NCBI GenBank assembly: GCA_030834695.1 | Contig: JAUQXK010000101.1 | Span: forward strand, 1-64,000 | DNA length: 64,000 bases | DNA from: Desulfobacterales bacterium | GTDB lineage: Bacteria > Desulfobacterota > Desulfobacteria > Desulfobacterales > SpSt-501 | Direction of reading: 5' to 3' | Shown here: piece by piece, positions 42,727 through 50,763 of the stretch | Layout: the number at the start of each line of letters is the position of its first letter | Position numbering within the stretch: position 1 is the stretch's first letter | The notes under the pieces: generated by a model | Seen by the model: the letters and a program-made list of their open reading frames with translations, nothing else | Database searches by the model: none | What the model was told of the DNA's origin: nothing | Program-made: the position numbers and the translations under genes

Positions 42727-45202
42727 ACAAAGCTCCTTTCCGGGCGATCAGCTCATCGTAGCTGCCCATTTCGACGACTTTTCCAGCTTTCATGACCGCA
42801 ATGCGGTCGAACTTGCGGATGGTGTCCAGGCGGTGAACGACGGCCACCAGGGTGCTCTTGCGCTTCCAGCGGGTCTCGAGCAGGTTTTGAATGCGCGCCT
42901 GGGAGGTGTTGTCCAGGGCCGAGGTCGCTTCGTCCATGATCAGCAGTCGCGGCGATTTCAGGAAAACGCGCGCGATGGCCAGCTTCTGACGCTGGCCGCC
43001 GGAGAGTTTTTCGCCCTTGCTGCCGACATTGTAATGCATGCCGATGTCGACGATGGTCTCCAGCAGGTCCCTTTCAATCAGCACCTGGATGATGTTCTGG
43101 GCAATGACCTCTTGGGCTTGGGGGGTCGTGGTTTTGGCTTTTCCGAAAAAGATGTTGTTCAGGATGGTCTGGGAGAAAATATAATCGTTCTTGCTGTAGA
43201 ACGTGAAAGCGCCGGGCCGGTCGCGGGAGACGCGCTCCCGGAAGCTGGCGCGGGCTGCAAGCAGCAGGCGCTGCATCTCGGCCGGCAGCGCCGCCATTTT
43301 GTGCAGGCCCGGCGTGAAGCGCAGGCCCAGAGTGAGCAGGCGGTGGCGATCCGGCTGATCGAGATCGTCGAGTCGGCGACGGCGAAGATGCTCCGCCACG
43401 GCCTTGTAGTCGGGCAGCTCGTCGGCGTTCATGGGGCTTTGTTCGAAGAAGACCGCTTCCGGCGGCAGGTTGCCCAGAATGTCCACCGTCTGCCGCGTGA
43501 GTTGAGCCCCCAGGCGAAGCAGCAGCCGGTGCAATCCCGACTGCTCCAGGAAGGCCAGGAAGTAGTCGTTGCGGGACAGTTCGGCTTGGGTGAAGTCGTC
43601 CCGGTTGGCGGCCCCGAACGTCAGGTTTTCGGCGATGCTGGAGTGGGAGAGATAGGCGTTCTCGTCGAAGAACTCGACGTAGTCGGCCAGTTTTTCACCG
43701 TGCTTTTCCTGGAACTTCCGGCGGATGCGGATGATGTCTTTCACCAGGTCTGCATGCATTTCCGCCGTGAGCATCGTATTTAATCCGAAGCGCAGCACGT
43801 CCACGAACAGACCGGTCTGGTGCAGGACGGCGATGACGTCGTCCAGCGAGGGTCGTCGGCCGTCTTCGCCGGCCACGGCGTCGCAGGCGTAAAGCAGGTT
43901 TTCCGCGATGGAGCCCTCGAAGATGAAGGGACTTTGGGCCACGATGCCGACGTTGGCGGCCAAATCCTGCTTGGTCAGCTGCGAGACTTCCTGACCGCCG
44001 ATGAGGACGCTGCCGTTGCTGTATTTGTTGAGCTGGCCGATGCAAAGCGCGAGCGTGCTCTTGCCGCTGCCCGAGAAGCCTACCAGGGCCAGATGCTCGC
44101 CGGGTTCCAGGTGCAGGTTGATATCGTCGAGCAGGCGGATCCCGCCGTCGGTGAAGAACGAAAGGCTCTTGACCTCCAGGCGGGGCTCTAGGTCGAAGGC
44201 GGGCCGGTCCGTGGGGGCCAGAGGGTAATCCGGCTCGATGTCGAAGAATTCCATGGTGCGGTCATACGTCACGCGACCGTCCTGGTAGACCTGATAGAAC
44301 TCGATCAACTCCTTCCACGGGTCGTAGAGCTTTTCCTGGGCCGAAAGGAAGGCCACCAGGGACCCCAGCTCCAGCTGGCCCTTGATGGTCATATAGCCGC
44401 CGAGGATGAATACCAGAAAAGGCCCGAGGCTGGTGAAAAAATTGTTCGTGGATTTGACGGCAAACCGATAAAGGCTCCAGACCACCCGGACCTTGCGCAG
44501 CTGTTCCACCAGCCGGTTGAACTTGCCCGTTTCGATCCGGTAGGCGCCGTTGCCGTGAATTTCGTGGACGCCGCCGATGGATTCGGCGATCCGGCCCGCA
44601 AACGTGCGCGCCAGGTCGACCCGCTGCTGGTTGGCCTTATTGGCACGCCTCTGCAGGAACGGCAGCACGATCATGGCGGCCGGGTAGATGCTGAGGGACA
44701 CCACGGCCAGCAGAGGGTTCAACCAGAGCAGGAAGCCGGCGAAGGCGAGCAGGGTCAACACGTTCGATACCGGCGTGGACACGGCCGAGCCCACGAAGTT
44801 GGACGGCACGGCCAGCTCGTTGGCGATGGCGTTGACGACGGTGCCGGGCTGGGTGTTGCGGAAAAAACTCAGCGGCAAGGTGATGATGTGATCGTAGAGT
44901 GCGATGCGCATGCGCGCGAGCGACTGCTGCGCGATGTGCGTTTCCAGAACGTTGATCAGGTACTTGCAGGCGCTGGACAGCAGAACGGCGGCGAGGTAGT
45001 AGGCGCAGTACGTCAAGAGCAGGTCCACCTTGCGCAGGCTGACGGCCTGGTTGACGATGCGCTTCTGCATCTCCAGGGGCAACACCCGGGTGAACACCGC
45101 AACCGCGATGATGGCCAACAGCAGAACCTGCCAGCGCAGGTTGCCGTCGAACACCCATGAAAACAGGGACCGTTTGACGATCGGTCGATCCACCCTATGC
45201 AT
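42704..45202 (-). CDS. ABC exporter (permease-ATPase) with unusually long NBD insertion
   Basis: This 832-residue half-transporter has a six-helix type IV exporter domain at about residues 20-300, then an ATPase domain: Walker A GFSGSGKST (375-383), Q-loop Gln423, signature LSGGQ (733-737), Walker B LLIMDE (753-758), H-loop His790. The Q-loop and signature are 310 residues apart; about 55-60 is normal. The extra part carries two further segments similar to the Q-loop region (512-530 and 671-687) with SIAENL/ILNNIFFG-type helices, which looks like internal duplication. The substrate is unknown. It heads an operon with cNMP-binding, RsbW-like and STAS genes. Confidence 0.9.
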   Translation of the reverse strand: MHRVDRPIVKRSLFSWVFDGNLRWQVLLLAIIAVAVFTRVLPLEMQKRIVNQAVSLRKVDLLLTYCAYYLAAVLLSSACKYLINVLETHIAQQSLARMRIALYDHIITLPLSFFRNTQPGTVVNAIANELAVPSNFVGSAVSTPVSNVLTLLAFAGFLLWLNPLLAVVSLSIYPAAMIVLPFLQRRANKANQQRVDLARTFAGRIAESIGGVHEIHGNGAYRIETGKFNRLVEQLRKVRVVWSLYRFAVKSTNNFFTSLGPFLVFILGGYMTIKGQLELGSLVAFLSAQEKLYDPWKELIEFYQVYQDGRVTYDRTMEFFDIEPDYPLAPTDRPAFDLEPRLEVKSLSFFTDGGIRLLDDINLHLEPGEHLALVGFSGSGKSTLALCIGQLNKYSNGSVLIGGQEVSQLTKQDLAANVGIVAQSPFIFEGSIAENLLYACDAVAGEDGRRPSLDDVIAVLHQTGLFVDVLRFGLNTMLTAEMHADLVKDIIRIRRKFQEKHGEKLADYVEFFDENAYLSHSSIAENLTFGAANRDDFTQAELSRNDYFLAFLEQSGLHRLLLRLGAQLTRQTVDILGNLPPEAVFFEQSPMNADELPDYKAVAEHLRRRRLDDLDQPDRHRLLTLGLRFTPGLHKMAALPAEMQRLLLAARASFRERVSRDRPGAFTFYSKNDYIFSQTILNNIFFGKAKTTTPQAQEVIAQNIIQVLIERDLLETIVDIGMHYNVGSKGEKLSGGQRQKLAIARVFLKSPRLLIMDEATSALDNTSQARIQNLLETRWKRKSTLVAVVHRLDTIRKFDRIAVMKAGKVVEMGSYDELIARKGALYELVGRK

Positions 45203-45512
45203 ACGGCTCTCCCCGCCCTCGGCAGGTTGGCGTTTGGGAGCAGGCTCCCTGCCGATTCCCCGCTGAACATGAAGAATGCCCCATTCGGGTCAACCTGTCA
45301 AACCCGCGACAGCGACCGGGAATGGTTCCGCCGCCAGCGCTGCCGGGCGCAAGTTGCAGCTTGACTCCAAGCTGCAGACATTCTATGGGATACCAGTATT
45401 TTCAGGCGTTGCGGGCCGCTTCCTATCCGTCTCAGCTTCGAGGCGTGTGCCTCGAGGCTGCGTTGCATGCACTTTTTCCCAACAATCGTTCAGCCGAGAG
45501 GAGGATTCGACC
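45203..45512. other. Divergent intergenic region
   Basis: The 310-base gap between the ABC exporter and the amino-acid importer contains the inverted repeat at 45355-45376 and a weak TTGACT-N17-TATGGG promoter candidate at 45361-45389. I see no gene in it. Confidence 0.5.
45355..45376. promoter_or_regulatory. Perfect inverted repeat upstream of the amino-acid importer
   Basis: TGCAGCTTG (45355-45363) and CAAGCTGCA (45368-45376) are perfect inverted copies with a four-base gap. The repeat overlaps a TTGACT -35-like hexamer, so a repressor operator is possible, as is a mere hairpin. The downstream gene starts 136 bases later. Confidence 0.4.
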
Positions 45513-46418
45513 ATGAAAAGATGGAGCGTGCTGGGTATCCTTGCCGTGGGGTTGTGCGCGTGGGCGTTCCTGGCTCCGGCCGTTCAGGCCGGAGAGACCA
45601 TGGACAAGATTGAGAAGACCGGCAAGATCAAGGTCGGTTTCCGCGAGGACTCCACTCCGTTTGCCTTCATCGACCCTAAGGTGGGCAAGCAGGTCGGGTT
45701 TTCGGTGGACATGACCGCCCTGCTCGCGGAAAATCTATCCAAGTATTTTGGCAAGAAAATCGAGATCGAGCCCGTGACCATCACCACCAAGACCCGCATC
45801 CCGATGCTCTTGAACGGGACGACCGATGCCGAGATGGGCTCCACCACTTACACCCAGGAGCGGGAGGATGTGGTCGACTTCAGTCTGACGTTCTTTTTTT
45901 CGGAGACCAGCTTCCTGGTGGCCAAGGACAGCCCCATTAAAACCAAAGCGGACCTGAACGGCAAGCGCCTCGGCGGCGCGCGCGGGACCACCAACCTGAA
46001 GGCCATCGAAGACCAGGCCGCCGCCGGTGAATACAAACCGAAAGAAATCGTCACCATTGAAGGCCATGCTCAGGGTTTTTTAGCGCTCAAGACCGGCAAG
46101 ATCGACGCCTATGCCACCGACCGCAGCCTGCTCGAAGGCTTGCGCATGAAGGACGAGAAACCGGACGCCTGGCGGACGGTGGATTTTGCCATTGCCTATG
46201 AACCTTATGGCTACATGATGCGCGAAAACGATTCCGATTTCCGTGACTTCGTCAACAATACCATCTTGTGGGCGATCAAGACCGGAAAGTTTTATGAGCT
46301 TTACGACAAGTGGATGGGGCCGAAAGGCATGGTGCCCATCCCCATGTCGCAGGCTTACAAGGATTACCTCCAGCTGATCGTCTATCCCATGGACGAGGGG
46401 TGGCTGAAGAAGAAATAG
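45513..46418 (+). CDS. Polar amino-acid ABC transporter substrate-binding protein
   Basis: This 301-residue periplasmic protein of solute-binding family 3 starts at the ATG after GAGAGGAGG. It has a signal peptide (MKRWSVLGILAVGLCAWAFLAPAVQA) and family marks: GKIKVGFREDSTPFAFID, VGFSVDMTALLAENL, NGTTDAEMGSTTYTQERE, DLNGKRLGGARGTTNLKAI and DAYATDRSLLEG. It resembles GltI-type glutamate/aspartate-binding proteins. The racemase and D-cysteine desulfhydrase genes downstream support acidic or sulfur amino acids as ligands. Ligand identity is inferred. Confidence 0.92.
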   Translation: MKRWSVLGILAVGLCAWAFLAPAVQAGETMDKIEKTGKIKVGFREDSTPFAFIDPKVGKQVGFSVDMTALLAENLSKYFGKKIEIEPVTITTKTRIPMLLNGTTDAEMGSTTYTQEREDVVDFSLTFFFSETSFLVAKDSPIKTKADLNGKRLGGARGTTNLKAIEDQAAAGEYKPKEIVTIEGHAQGFLALKTGKIDAYATDRSLLEGLRMKDEKPDAWRTVDFAIAYEPYGYMMRENDSDFRDFVNNTILWAIKTGKFYELYDKWMGPKGMVPIPMSQAYKDYLQLIVYPMDEGWLKKK

Positions 46419-46510
46419 GGTTCAAGGTTTCGAGGGTTCAAGGGAAAAACAAACGACACTTCCTGTTCCTCCTATTGAACCCTCGTCCCCTGGACACTCT
46501 GAACCCTCGA
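46417..46510. repeat. Intergenic palindromic element, family A (copy 2)
   Basis: CGAGGGTTCA (46431-46440) is inverted at 46476-46485, and TGAACCCTCGA recurs at 46500-46510. The units match the GGGTTCAAGG/TCGAGGG motif of the element at 14180-14373. Here too it separates a binding-protein gene from its permease gene within an ABC operon. Confidence 0.65.
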
Positions 46511-46523
46511 TGAGCGATTGCGA

Positions 46524-47237
46524 ATGCTAACTTATAAATTCGACTGGGGCGTGCTGTGGCGCCAGCCATACGGGGAGTGGTTGCTGCAGGGCCTGTGGCT
46601 GACGATCCAACTGGGGGCTCTGGCGTGGGTCATCGCTCTCTCCCTGGGCATCCTCTTCGGCACGCTCCGTTCGGTCCGGTTCTGGCCCCTGCGGATTATA
46701 GGTGCGCTATACGTCGAGATTTTCCGCAACATCCCTTTCCTGGTCCAGTTGTTTTTCTGGTTCTACGCCGGCCCCATGCTGCTGGGAAAGACCCTGCAGT
46801 TCAAGATCAACCAGATTTCCGGGCTCAATTACTACATCGCCATTTTCGGGTTGGGGCTCTACACCGCTTCGCGCGTGGCCGAGCATGTCCGTGCCGGTTT
46901 CGCCTCCATCGGGCACGGGCAGTACGACGCGGTCCTGTCCACGGGCATGACCCGCCTGCAGATGTACTGGTACGTCATGATCCCGCATGCCCTGCGGCTG
47001 ATCATCCCGCCGCTCACCACCGAATTCCTGACCATCTTCAAAAACTCCGCGGTGGCCATGACCATCGGCGTGGCCGAGACCACCTTTATGAGCTACAAGA
47101 TCGACGAGCAGACCTTTCATGGTCTTGAGGCCACCACCGGCGCCATGGCCATCTACCTGGTGCTGGGGATGACCGTGGTCAAGCTGATGGATAGGATTGA
47201 ATCCCGGTTCCGGATTCCCGGGTTGATGAGCCGATAG
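46524..47237 (+). CDS. Amino-acid ABC transporter permease, GltJ type
   Basis: This 237-residue HisMQ-type inner-membrane permease starts at the ATG at 46524 (MLTYKFDWGVLWRQPYGEWLLQG); a TTG two codons earlier is possible. Characteristic segments are GLWLTIQLGALAWVIALSLGI, EIFRNIPFLVQLFFWF and the ATPase-docking loop HVRAGFASIGHGQYDAVLSTGMTRLQMYWYVMIPHALRLIIPPL. It should pair with the next permease as a heterodimer. Confidence 0.94.
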   Translation: MLTYKFDWGVLWRQPYGEWLLQGLWLTIQLGALAWVIALSLGILFGTLRSVRFWPLRIIGALYVEIFRNIPFLVQLFFWFYAGPMLLGKTLQFKINQISGLNYYIAIFGLGLYTASRVAEHVRAGFASIGHGQYDAVLSTGMTRLQMYWYVMIPHALRLIIPPLTTEFLTIFKNSAVAMTIGVAETTFMSYKIDEQTFHGLEATTGAMAIYLVLGMTVVKLMDRIESRFRIPGLMSR

Positions 47238-47239
47238 CC

Positions 47240-47893
47240 ATGGATGCCGTTCTGGAAAACCTGCCCTACCTGCTCGGCGGGTTTCTCACCAATCTGCAAC
47301 TGGCGGCATTCGCGCTGGCGGGGGGAATTTTCCTGGGGACCCTGGTTGGACTCGGCCGGATTTCCAAGAGGCCCTGGGTGTACTACCCCGTTACCCTGTA
47401 CGTGAATTTTCTGCGCAACATCCCTCTGATCCTGGTCATCTTCTGGTTCTTCTTCGTGATGCCCATCCTGATCGGCAAGACCCTGGACCCGTTCGTATCC
47501 GCCGCGGTTTCCTTCGTCGTTTTCGAGGCCACCTATTTCGGGGAAATATTCCGCGCCGGTTTTCAATCCATCAGCAAGGACCTGGTGAGCGCGGCTTATT
47601 CCACCGGGCTCACCTACCGCCAGACGGCGGCCTACATCCTGGTGCCCATCGCGGTCAGGCGCATGCTGCCCAGCCTGATCACGCAGAGCATCATCACCTT
47701 CCAGGACACGAGCCTGGCATACGTTATCGGGCTTCAGGAAATGGTCCGCCGCACCACGATCGTAGACGGCCTGGAGGTGCGCTCCGTACAGCTTTACACC
47801 TTCGTGGCGATTCTCTTTTTCGTCATCTGTTTCGTCGGCTCGCGCATCAGCCTGCATTACGAGGAGAAGAGCCGGAAAGCCAAGGTCTTGTGA
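47240..47893 (+). CDS. Amino-acid ABC transporter permease, GltK type
   Basis: This second HisMQ permease has 217 residues and starts two bases after the previous stop. It has [49 protein letters not shown] and the EAA loop [45 protein letters not shown]. The ATPase gene follows four bases later. Together with the binding protein and ATPase it makes a complete four-component importer. Confidence 0.94.
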   Translation: MDAVLENLPYLLGGFLTNLQLAAFALAGGIFLGTLVGLGRISKRPWVYYPVTLYVNFLRNIPLILVIFWFFFVMPILIGKTLDPFVSAAVSFVVFEATYFGEIFRAGFQSISKDLVSAAYSTGLTYRQTAAYILVPIAVRRMLPSLITQSIITFQDTSLAYVIGLQEMVRRTTIVDGLEVRSVQLYTFVAILFFVICFVGSRISLHYEEKSRKAKVL

Positions 47894-47897
47894 TGCC

Positions 47898-48623
47898 ATG
47901 ATCGAGATCAAGAATGTCAGCAAGTGGTTCGGCGAGTTCCAGGTTCTGGCCGATGTCAACGAGGTGGTCCAGCGGGGGCAGAAGGTCGTCATCTGCGGCC
48001 CGAGCGGCTCCGGCAAAAGCACACTCCTGCGCTGCATCAACGGACTGGAGCCCTATCAAAAAGGAGAGATCGTCGTCGACGGCGTCTCGCTCAGCGACCC
48101 CAAGACCAATTTATACAAGCTGCGGGAGAAGCTCGGCATGGTCTTCCAGCGTTTCGAGCTCTACCCGCACATGACGGTCCTGCGCAACATCACGCTCGCG
48201 CCCATGAAGGTCCGGAAAAAATCCCGGCCGGAGGCCGAGAAAAAGGCCATGGAGCTGCTCGAACGCGTGGGGATTCCGGACAAGGCCGGCGCCTACCCCG
48301 CCAATCTTTCGGGCGGCCAACAGCAGCGGGTGGCCATCGCGCGGGCGCTGGCCATGGAACCGGCCTGCATGATGTTCGACGAGCCCACGTCGGCCCTGGA
48401 CCCGGAGATGATCCAAGAGGTTCTGGAGGTCATGATCGGCCTGGCCAAAGAGGGTATGACCATGCTGGTGGTGACCCACGAGATGGGCTTCGCGCGCGAA
48501 GTTGCCGACGAGATCATCTTCATGGACGCCGGGCGCATCGTGGAACGCGGCCGCGGTGACGACTTCTTCAAGAACCCGAAGAGCCAGCGGACGAAAGACT
48601 TCCTGGGGCAGATTTTAAAGTAG
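47898..48623 (+). CDS. Amino-acid ABC transporter ATP-binding protein, GlnQ/GltL type
   Basis: This 241-residue ATPase has Walker [10 protein letters not shown], the polar-amino-acid class motif [23 protein letters not shown], signature [15 protein letters not shown], Walker [16 protein letters not shown] and H-loop [14 protein letters not shown]. It drives the importer with the two preceding permeases. Confidence 0.95.
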   Translation: MIEIKNVSKWFGEFQVLADVNEVVQRGQKVVICGPSGSGKSTLLRCINGLEPYQKGEIVVDGVSLSDPKTNLYKLREKLGMVFQRFELYPHMTVLRNITLAPMKVRKKSRPEAEKKAMELLERVGIPDKAGAYPANLSGGQQQRVAIARALAMEPACMMFDEPTSALDPEMIQEVLEVMIGLAKEGMTMLVVTHEMGFAREVADEIIFMDAGRIVERGRGDDFFKNPKSQRTKDFLGQILK

Positions 48624-48624
48624 C

Positions 48625-48704
48625 GATACTGGATACGGGATGCTTGATGCTCGGACGAGACTCGCTTCCAGCGGGTATCGAGCATCCAGAATCGAGCATC
48701 GCCC
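48625..48704. repeat. Intergenic palindromic element, family B (copy 1)
   Basis: GATGCTCG (48646-48653) is inverted as CGAGCATC at 48679-48686 and again at 48693-48700. The surrounding units GATACTGGATACGGGATGC and TCGAGCATCCAGAATC recur at 50659-50760, 55073-55160 and 55914-56012. Confidence 0.65.
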
Positions 48705-48752
48705 TCCAATTCCTTCTTGAGCCCTAGAAACCTTGTATCCTGCGAAGAGGTT

Positions 48753-49466
48753 ATGGCGGAAAAAACAATCGGCATCCTCGGCGGCATGGGACCGGAGGCC
48801 ACCCTGGATCTTTTCGGCAAGATCATCGCCAATACTCCGGCTGCCCGGGACCAGGACCACCTGCGCGTGGTGATCGATTCCAACCCCCAGGTGCCGGACC
48901 GCACGGCTGCCATCTTTAAGGAGGGGGAGTCGCCGGTGCCGGCGATGAAGGCGGGCATCGCGGCCTTGAAAAGGGCCGGCGCGGACTTCGTGGTCATCCC
49001 CTGCGTGTCGGCGCATTTCTTTCTGGACGAGCTCCAGCGCGAAGCCGGGCTGCCCATCCTGTCCATGTTCGACGTCACGGCCGAACACATCCGGCAGCAC
49101 CATGCGCACATCCGCACGGTCGCCATGCTGGCCACCACCGGAACCATAAAGGGCGGGCGCTTCCGCGCCAAGCTGGAGCAATCGGGAATTGCCACCCTGA
49201 CACCGGAGGGGCCGGACCAGGAACGCGTCATGGCGGCCATTTACGCGATCAAAGGGGCTGCGGGCGCCCGGGACCGGGAGGCGATCGGAGCCGAGATCCG
49301 GGCCATCGCCGGCCGGCTGGTCCGGCGCGGCGCGCAGGGAGTGGTGGCCGGGTGCACCGAGATTCCATTGGTGCTGCAACCCGGAGACCTCGATGTTCCC
49401 GTGTTCGATACGCTGCTGCTCCTGGCCAGGGCGGCCATCGCCGCCGCCGGCAAAGGCCTCGTCTAA
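48753..49466 (+). CDS. Aspartate/glutamate racemase family protein
   Basis: I start at the ATG at 48753 (MAEKTIGILGGMGPEATLDLF), which has GAAGAGG upstream. The 237-residue product has the two-cysteine racemase site: Cys84 in VIPCVSAHFF and Cys201 in AGCTEIPL, plus GILGGMGPEAT at the N-terminus. The family interconverts D- and L-aspartate or glutamate without cofactor. The first motif usually reads CNTAH and is CVSAH here, a mild departure. Placed after an amino-acid importer, it probably converts an imported isomer. Confidence 0.92.
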   Translation: MAEKTIGILGGMGPEATLDLFGKIIANTPAARDQDHLRVVIDSNPQVPDRTAAIFKEGESPVPAMKAGIAALKRAGADFVVIPCVSAHFFLDELQREAGLPILSMFDVTAEHIRQHHAHIRTVAMLATTGTIKGGRFRAKLEQSGIATLTPEGPDQERVMAAIYAIKGAAGARDREAIGAEIRAIAGRLVRRGAQGVVAGCTEIPLVLQPGDLDVPVFDTLLLLARAAIAAAGKGLV

Positions 49467-49573
49467 GACCCAAGGGCGGAGTTGTCCCTTCGGTTTGAAA
49501 TGCTCACGTACGATTTGTACGCTGCGCTTTCAAGCCTTGGGACGCCTTGCCCTTGGGCCTGATCCGAGGCTTT
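49453..49573. repeat. Intergenic palindromic element, family F (copy 2)
   Basis: CCCAAGGGC (49469-49477) is inverted at 49549-49557, with weaker pairing outside that reaches into the racemase 3-prime end. The centre has CGTACGATTTGTACGC, matching the GTACG-N4-GTACG core of the element at 17401-17527. Overall length is about 120 bases in both. Confidence 0.65.
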
Positions 49574-49612
49574 AACATGATCTTGTCATAGACTTATCAA
49601 GGAGGGTGAAAA

Positions 49613-50611
49613 ATGAATCTGGCACGATTTCCACGACGGCGGTATGCCGACGGCCCGACGCCGCTTCAGCCTATGACACGGCTTTCCAAGGTGCTCAACG
49701 GGCCGAATCTCTTCATCAAACGCGACGACCAGCTCGGTTTCGCCGCCGGCGGCAACAAGGTCCGCAAGCTGGAGTTCGTGATGGCCGACGCCCTTGAAAA
49801 AGGGGCGGATTTTATCATTACCTGCGGGGCCGTGCAGTCCAATCACTGCCGTCTGGCCCTGGCCGCTGCGGTCCGCGAAGGGCTCAAGTGCGGTCTGGTG
49901 CTGGAGGAACGCGTGCCGGGCAGCTACAAGCCCCGGGCGAGCGGCAACAACTTTCTCTACCGCCTCATGGGCGTGGACCGGATTCAGGTGGTTCCAGGGG
50001 GCTCCGACATGGTGGGTGCCATGAACATCATGGCGGATGAGGTTCGGTCGCAGGGCGGCCGCCCCTACCTGATCCCCGGTGGCGCTTCGAACCCCTTGGG
50101 CGCGCTGGGGTATGCGGCCTGCGCCCAGGAACTCCTCTCCCAGGCGTTCGACATGGGACTGCGGATCGACCGGGTGGTTTGCGCCAGCGGCAGCGCCGGA
50201 ACCCACGCGGGGCTGCTCACCGGGTTCTGGGGGACCCGCAGCGGCATCCCGGTCGTCGGGATGAACGTGAGCCGGACCAAGGCCCAGCAGGAAGAGATCG
50301 TCTTTAAACTGGCCAGGGAAACGGCAGCCCTGGCGGCCATCGACGGCGAGCTGCCGCGGGATGCGGTGGTGTGCTTCGGGGATTATGTCGGGCCGGGCTA
50401 TTCGCTGCCGACGCCCGGCATGGTCGAGGCCGTCAAGCTGCTCGCGCGCACCGAGGCGGTGCTGCTCGACCCGGTCTATACCGGCAAAGCCATGGCCGGC
50501 CTCATCGATCAGGCGCGCAAAGGCTTTTTCAAAAAAGATGAGAACGTTCTCTTTGTGCACACCGGCGGCTCGCCGGCGCTGTATGCCTATCTGGAGAGTT
50601 TTTGGGAATAG
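49613..50611 (+). CDS. dcyD: D-cysteine desulfhydrase/ACC deaminase family PLP enzyme
   Basis: This 332-residue fold-type II PLP enzyme has AAGGAGGGTG before its ATG. It has FIKRDDQLGFAAGGNKVRKLEF with the PLP lysine Lys49, TCGAVQSNHCRLALAAA, and the phosphate loop region CASGSAGTHAGLLTGF. The family includes D-cysteine desulfhydrase (to pyruvate, sulfide and ammonia) and ACC deaminase; the sequence and context favour the first. With the racemase and the importer it suggests use of D- or acidic amino acids as carbon, nitrogen or sulfur source. Confidence 0.88.
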   Translation: MNLARFPRRRYADGPTPLQPMTRLSKVLNGPNLFIKRDDQLGFAAGGNKVRKLEFVMADALEKGADFIITCGAVQSNHCRLALAAAVREGLKCGLVLEERVPGSYKPRASGNNFLYRLMGVDRIQVVPGGSDMVGAMNIMADEVRSQGGRPYLIPGGASNPLGALGYAACAQELLSQAFDMGLRIDRVVCASGSAGTHAGLLTGFWGTRSGIPVVGMNVSRTKAQQEEIVFKLARETAALAAIDGELPRDAVVCFGDYVGPGYSLPTPGMVEAVKLLARTEAVLLDPVYTGKAMAGLIDQARKGFFKKDENVLFVHTGGSPALYAYLESFWE

Positions 50612-50658
50612 GGCGGGCTGCTGTTGCGGAGATCGCCGACGGCGTCAAAGCGAAAGGG

Positions 50659-50760
50659 ATACTGGATGGGCGCTTCGCGCGATACCGGATACTCGACAAA
50701 AACCCAAGCCTGCCGCCTCGCCTTTCATCGAGCATCCAGTACCCAGCATCCAGAATCGAG
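50659..50760. repeat. Intergenic palindromic element, family B (copy 2)
   Basis: The left part (50659-50696) has GATACTGGAT...GATACCGGATACTCGA and the right part (50727-50760) has CATCGAGCATCCAGTACCCAGCATCCAG in inverted orientation. It also contains GCGCTTCGCGCGATAC, shared in inverted form with the copies near 55140 and 56000. It fills the gap between convergent genes. Confidence 0.65.
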
Positions 50761-50763
50761 CTG

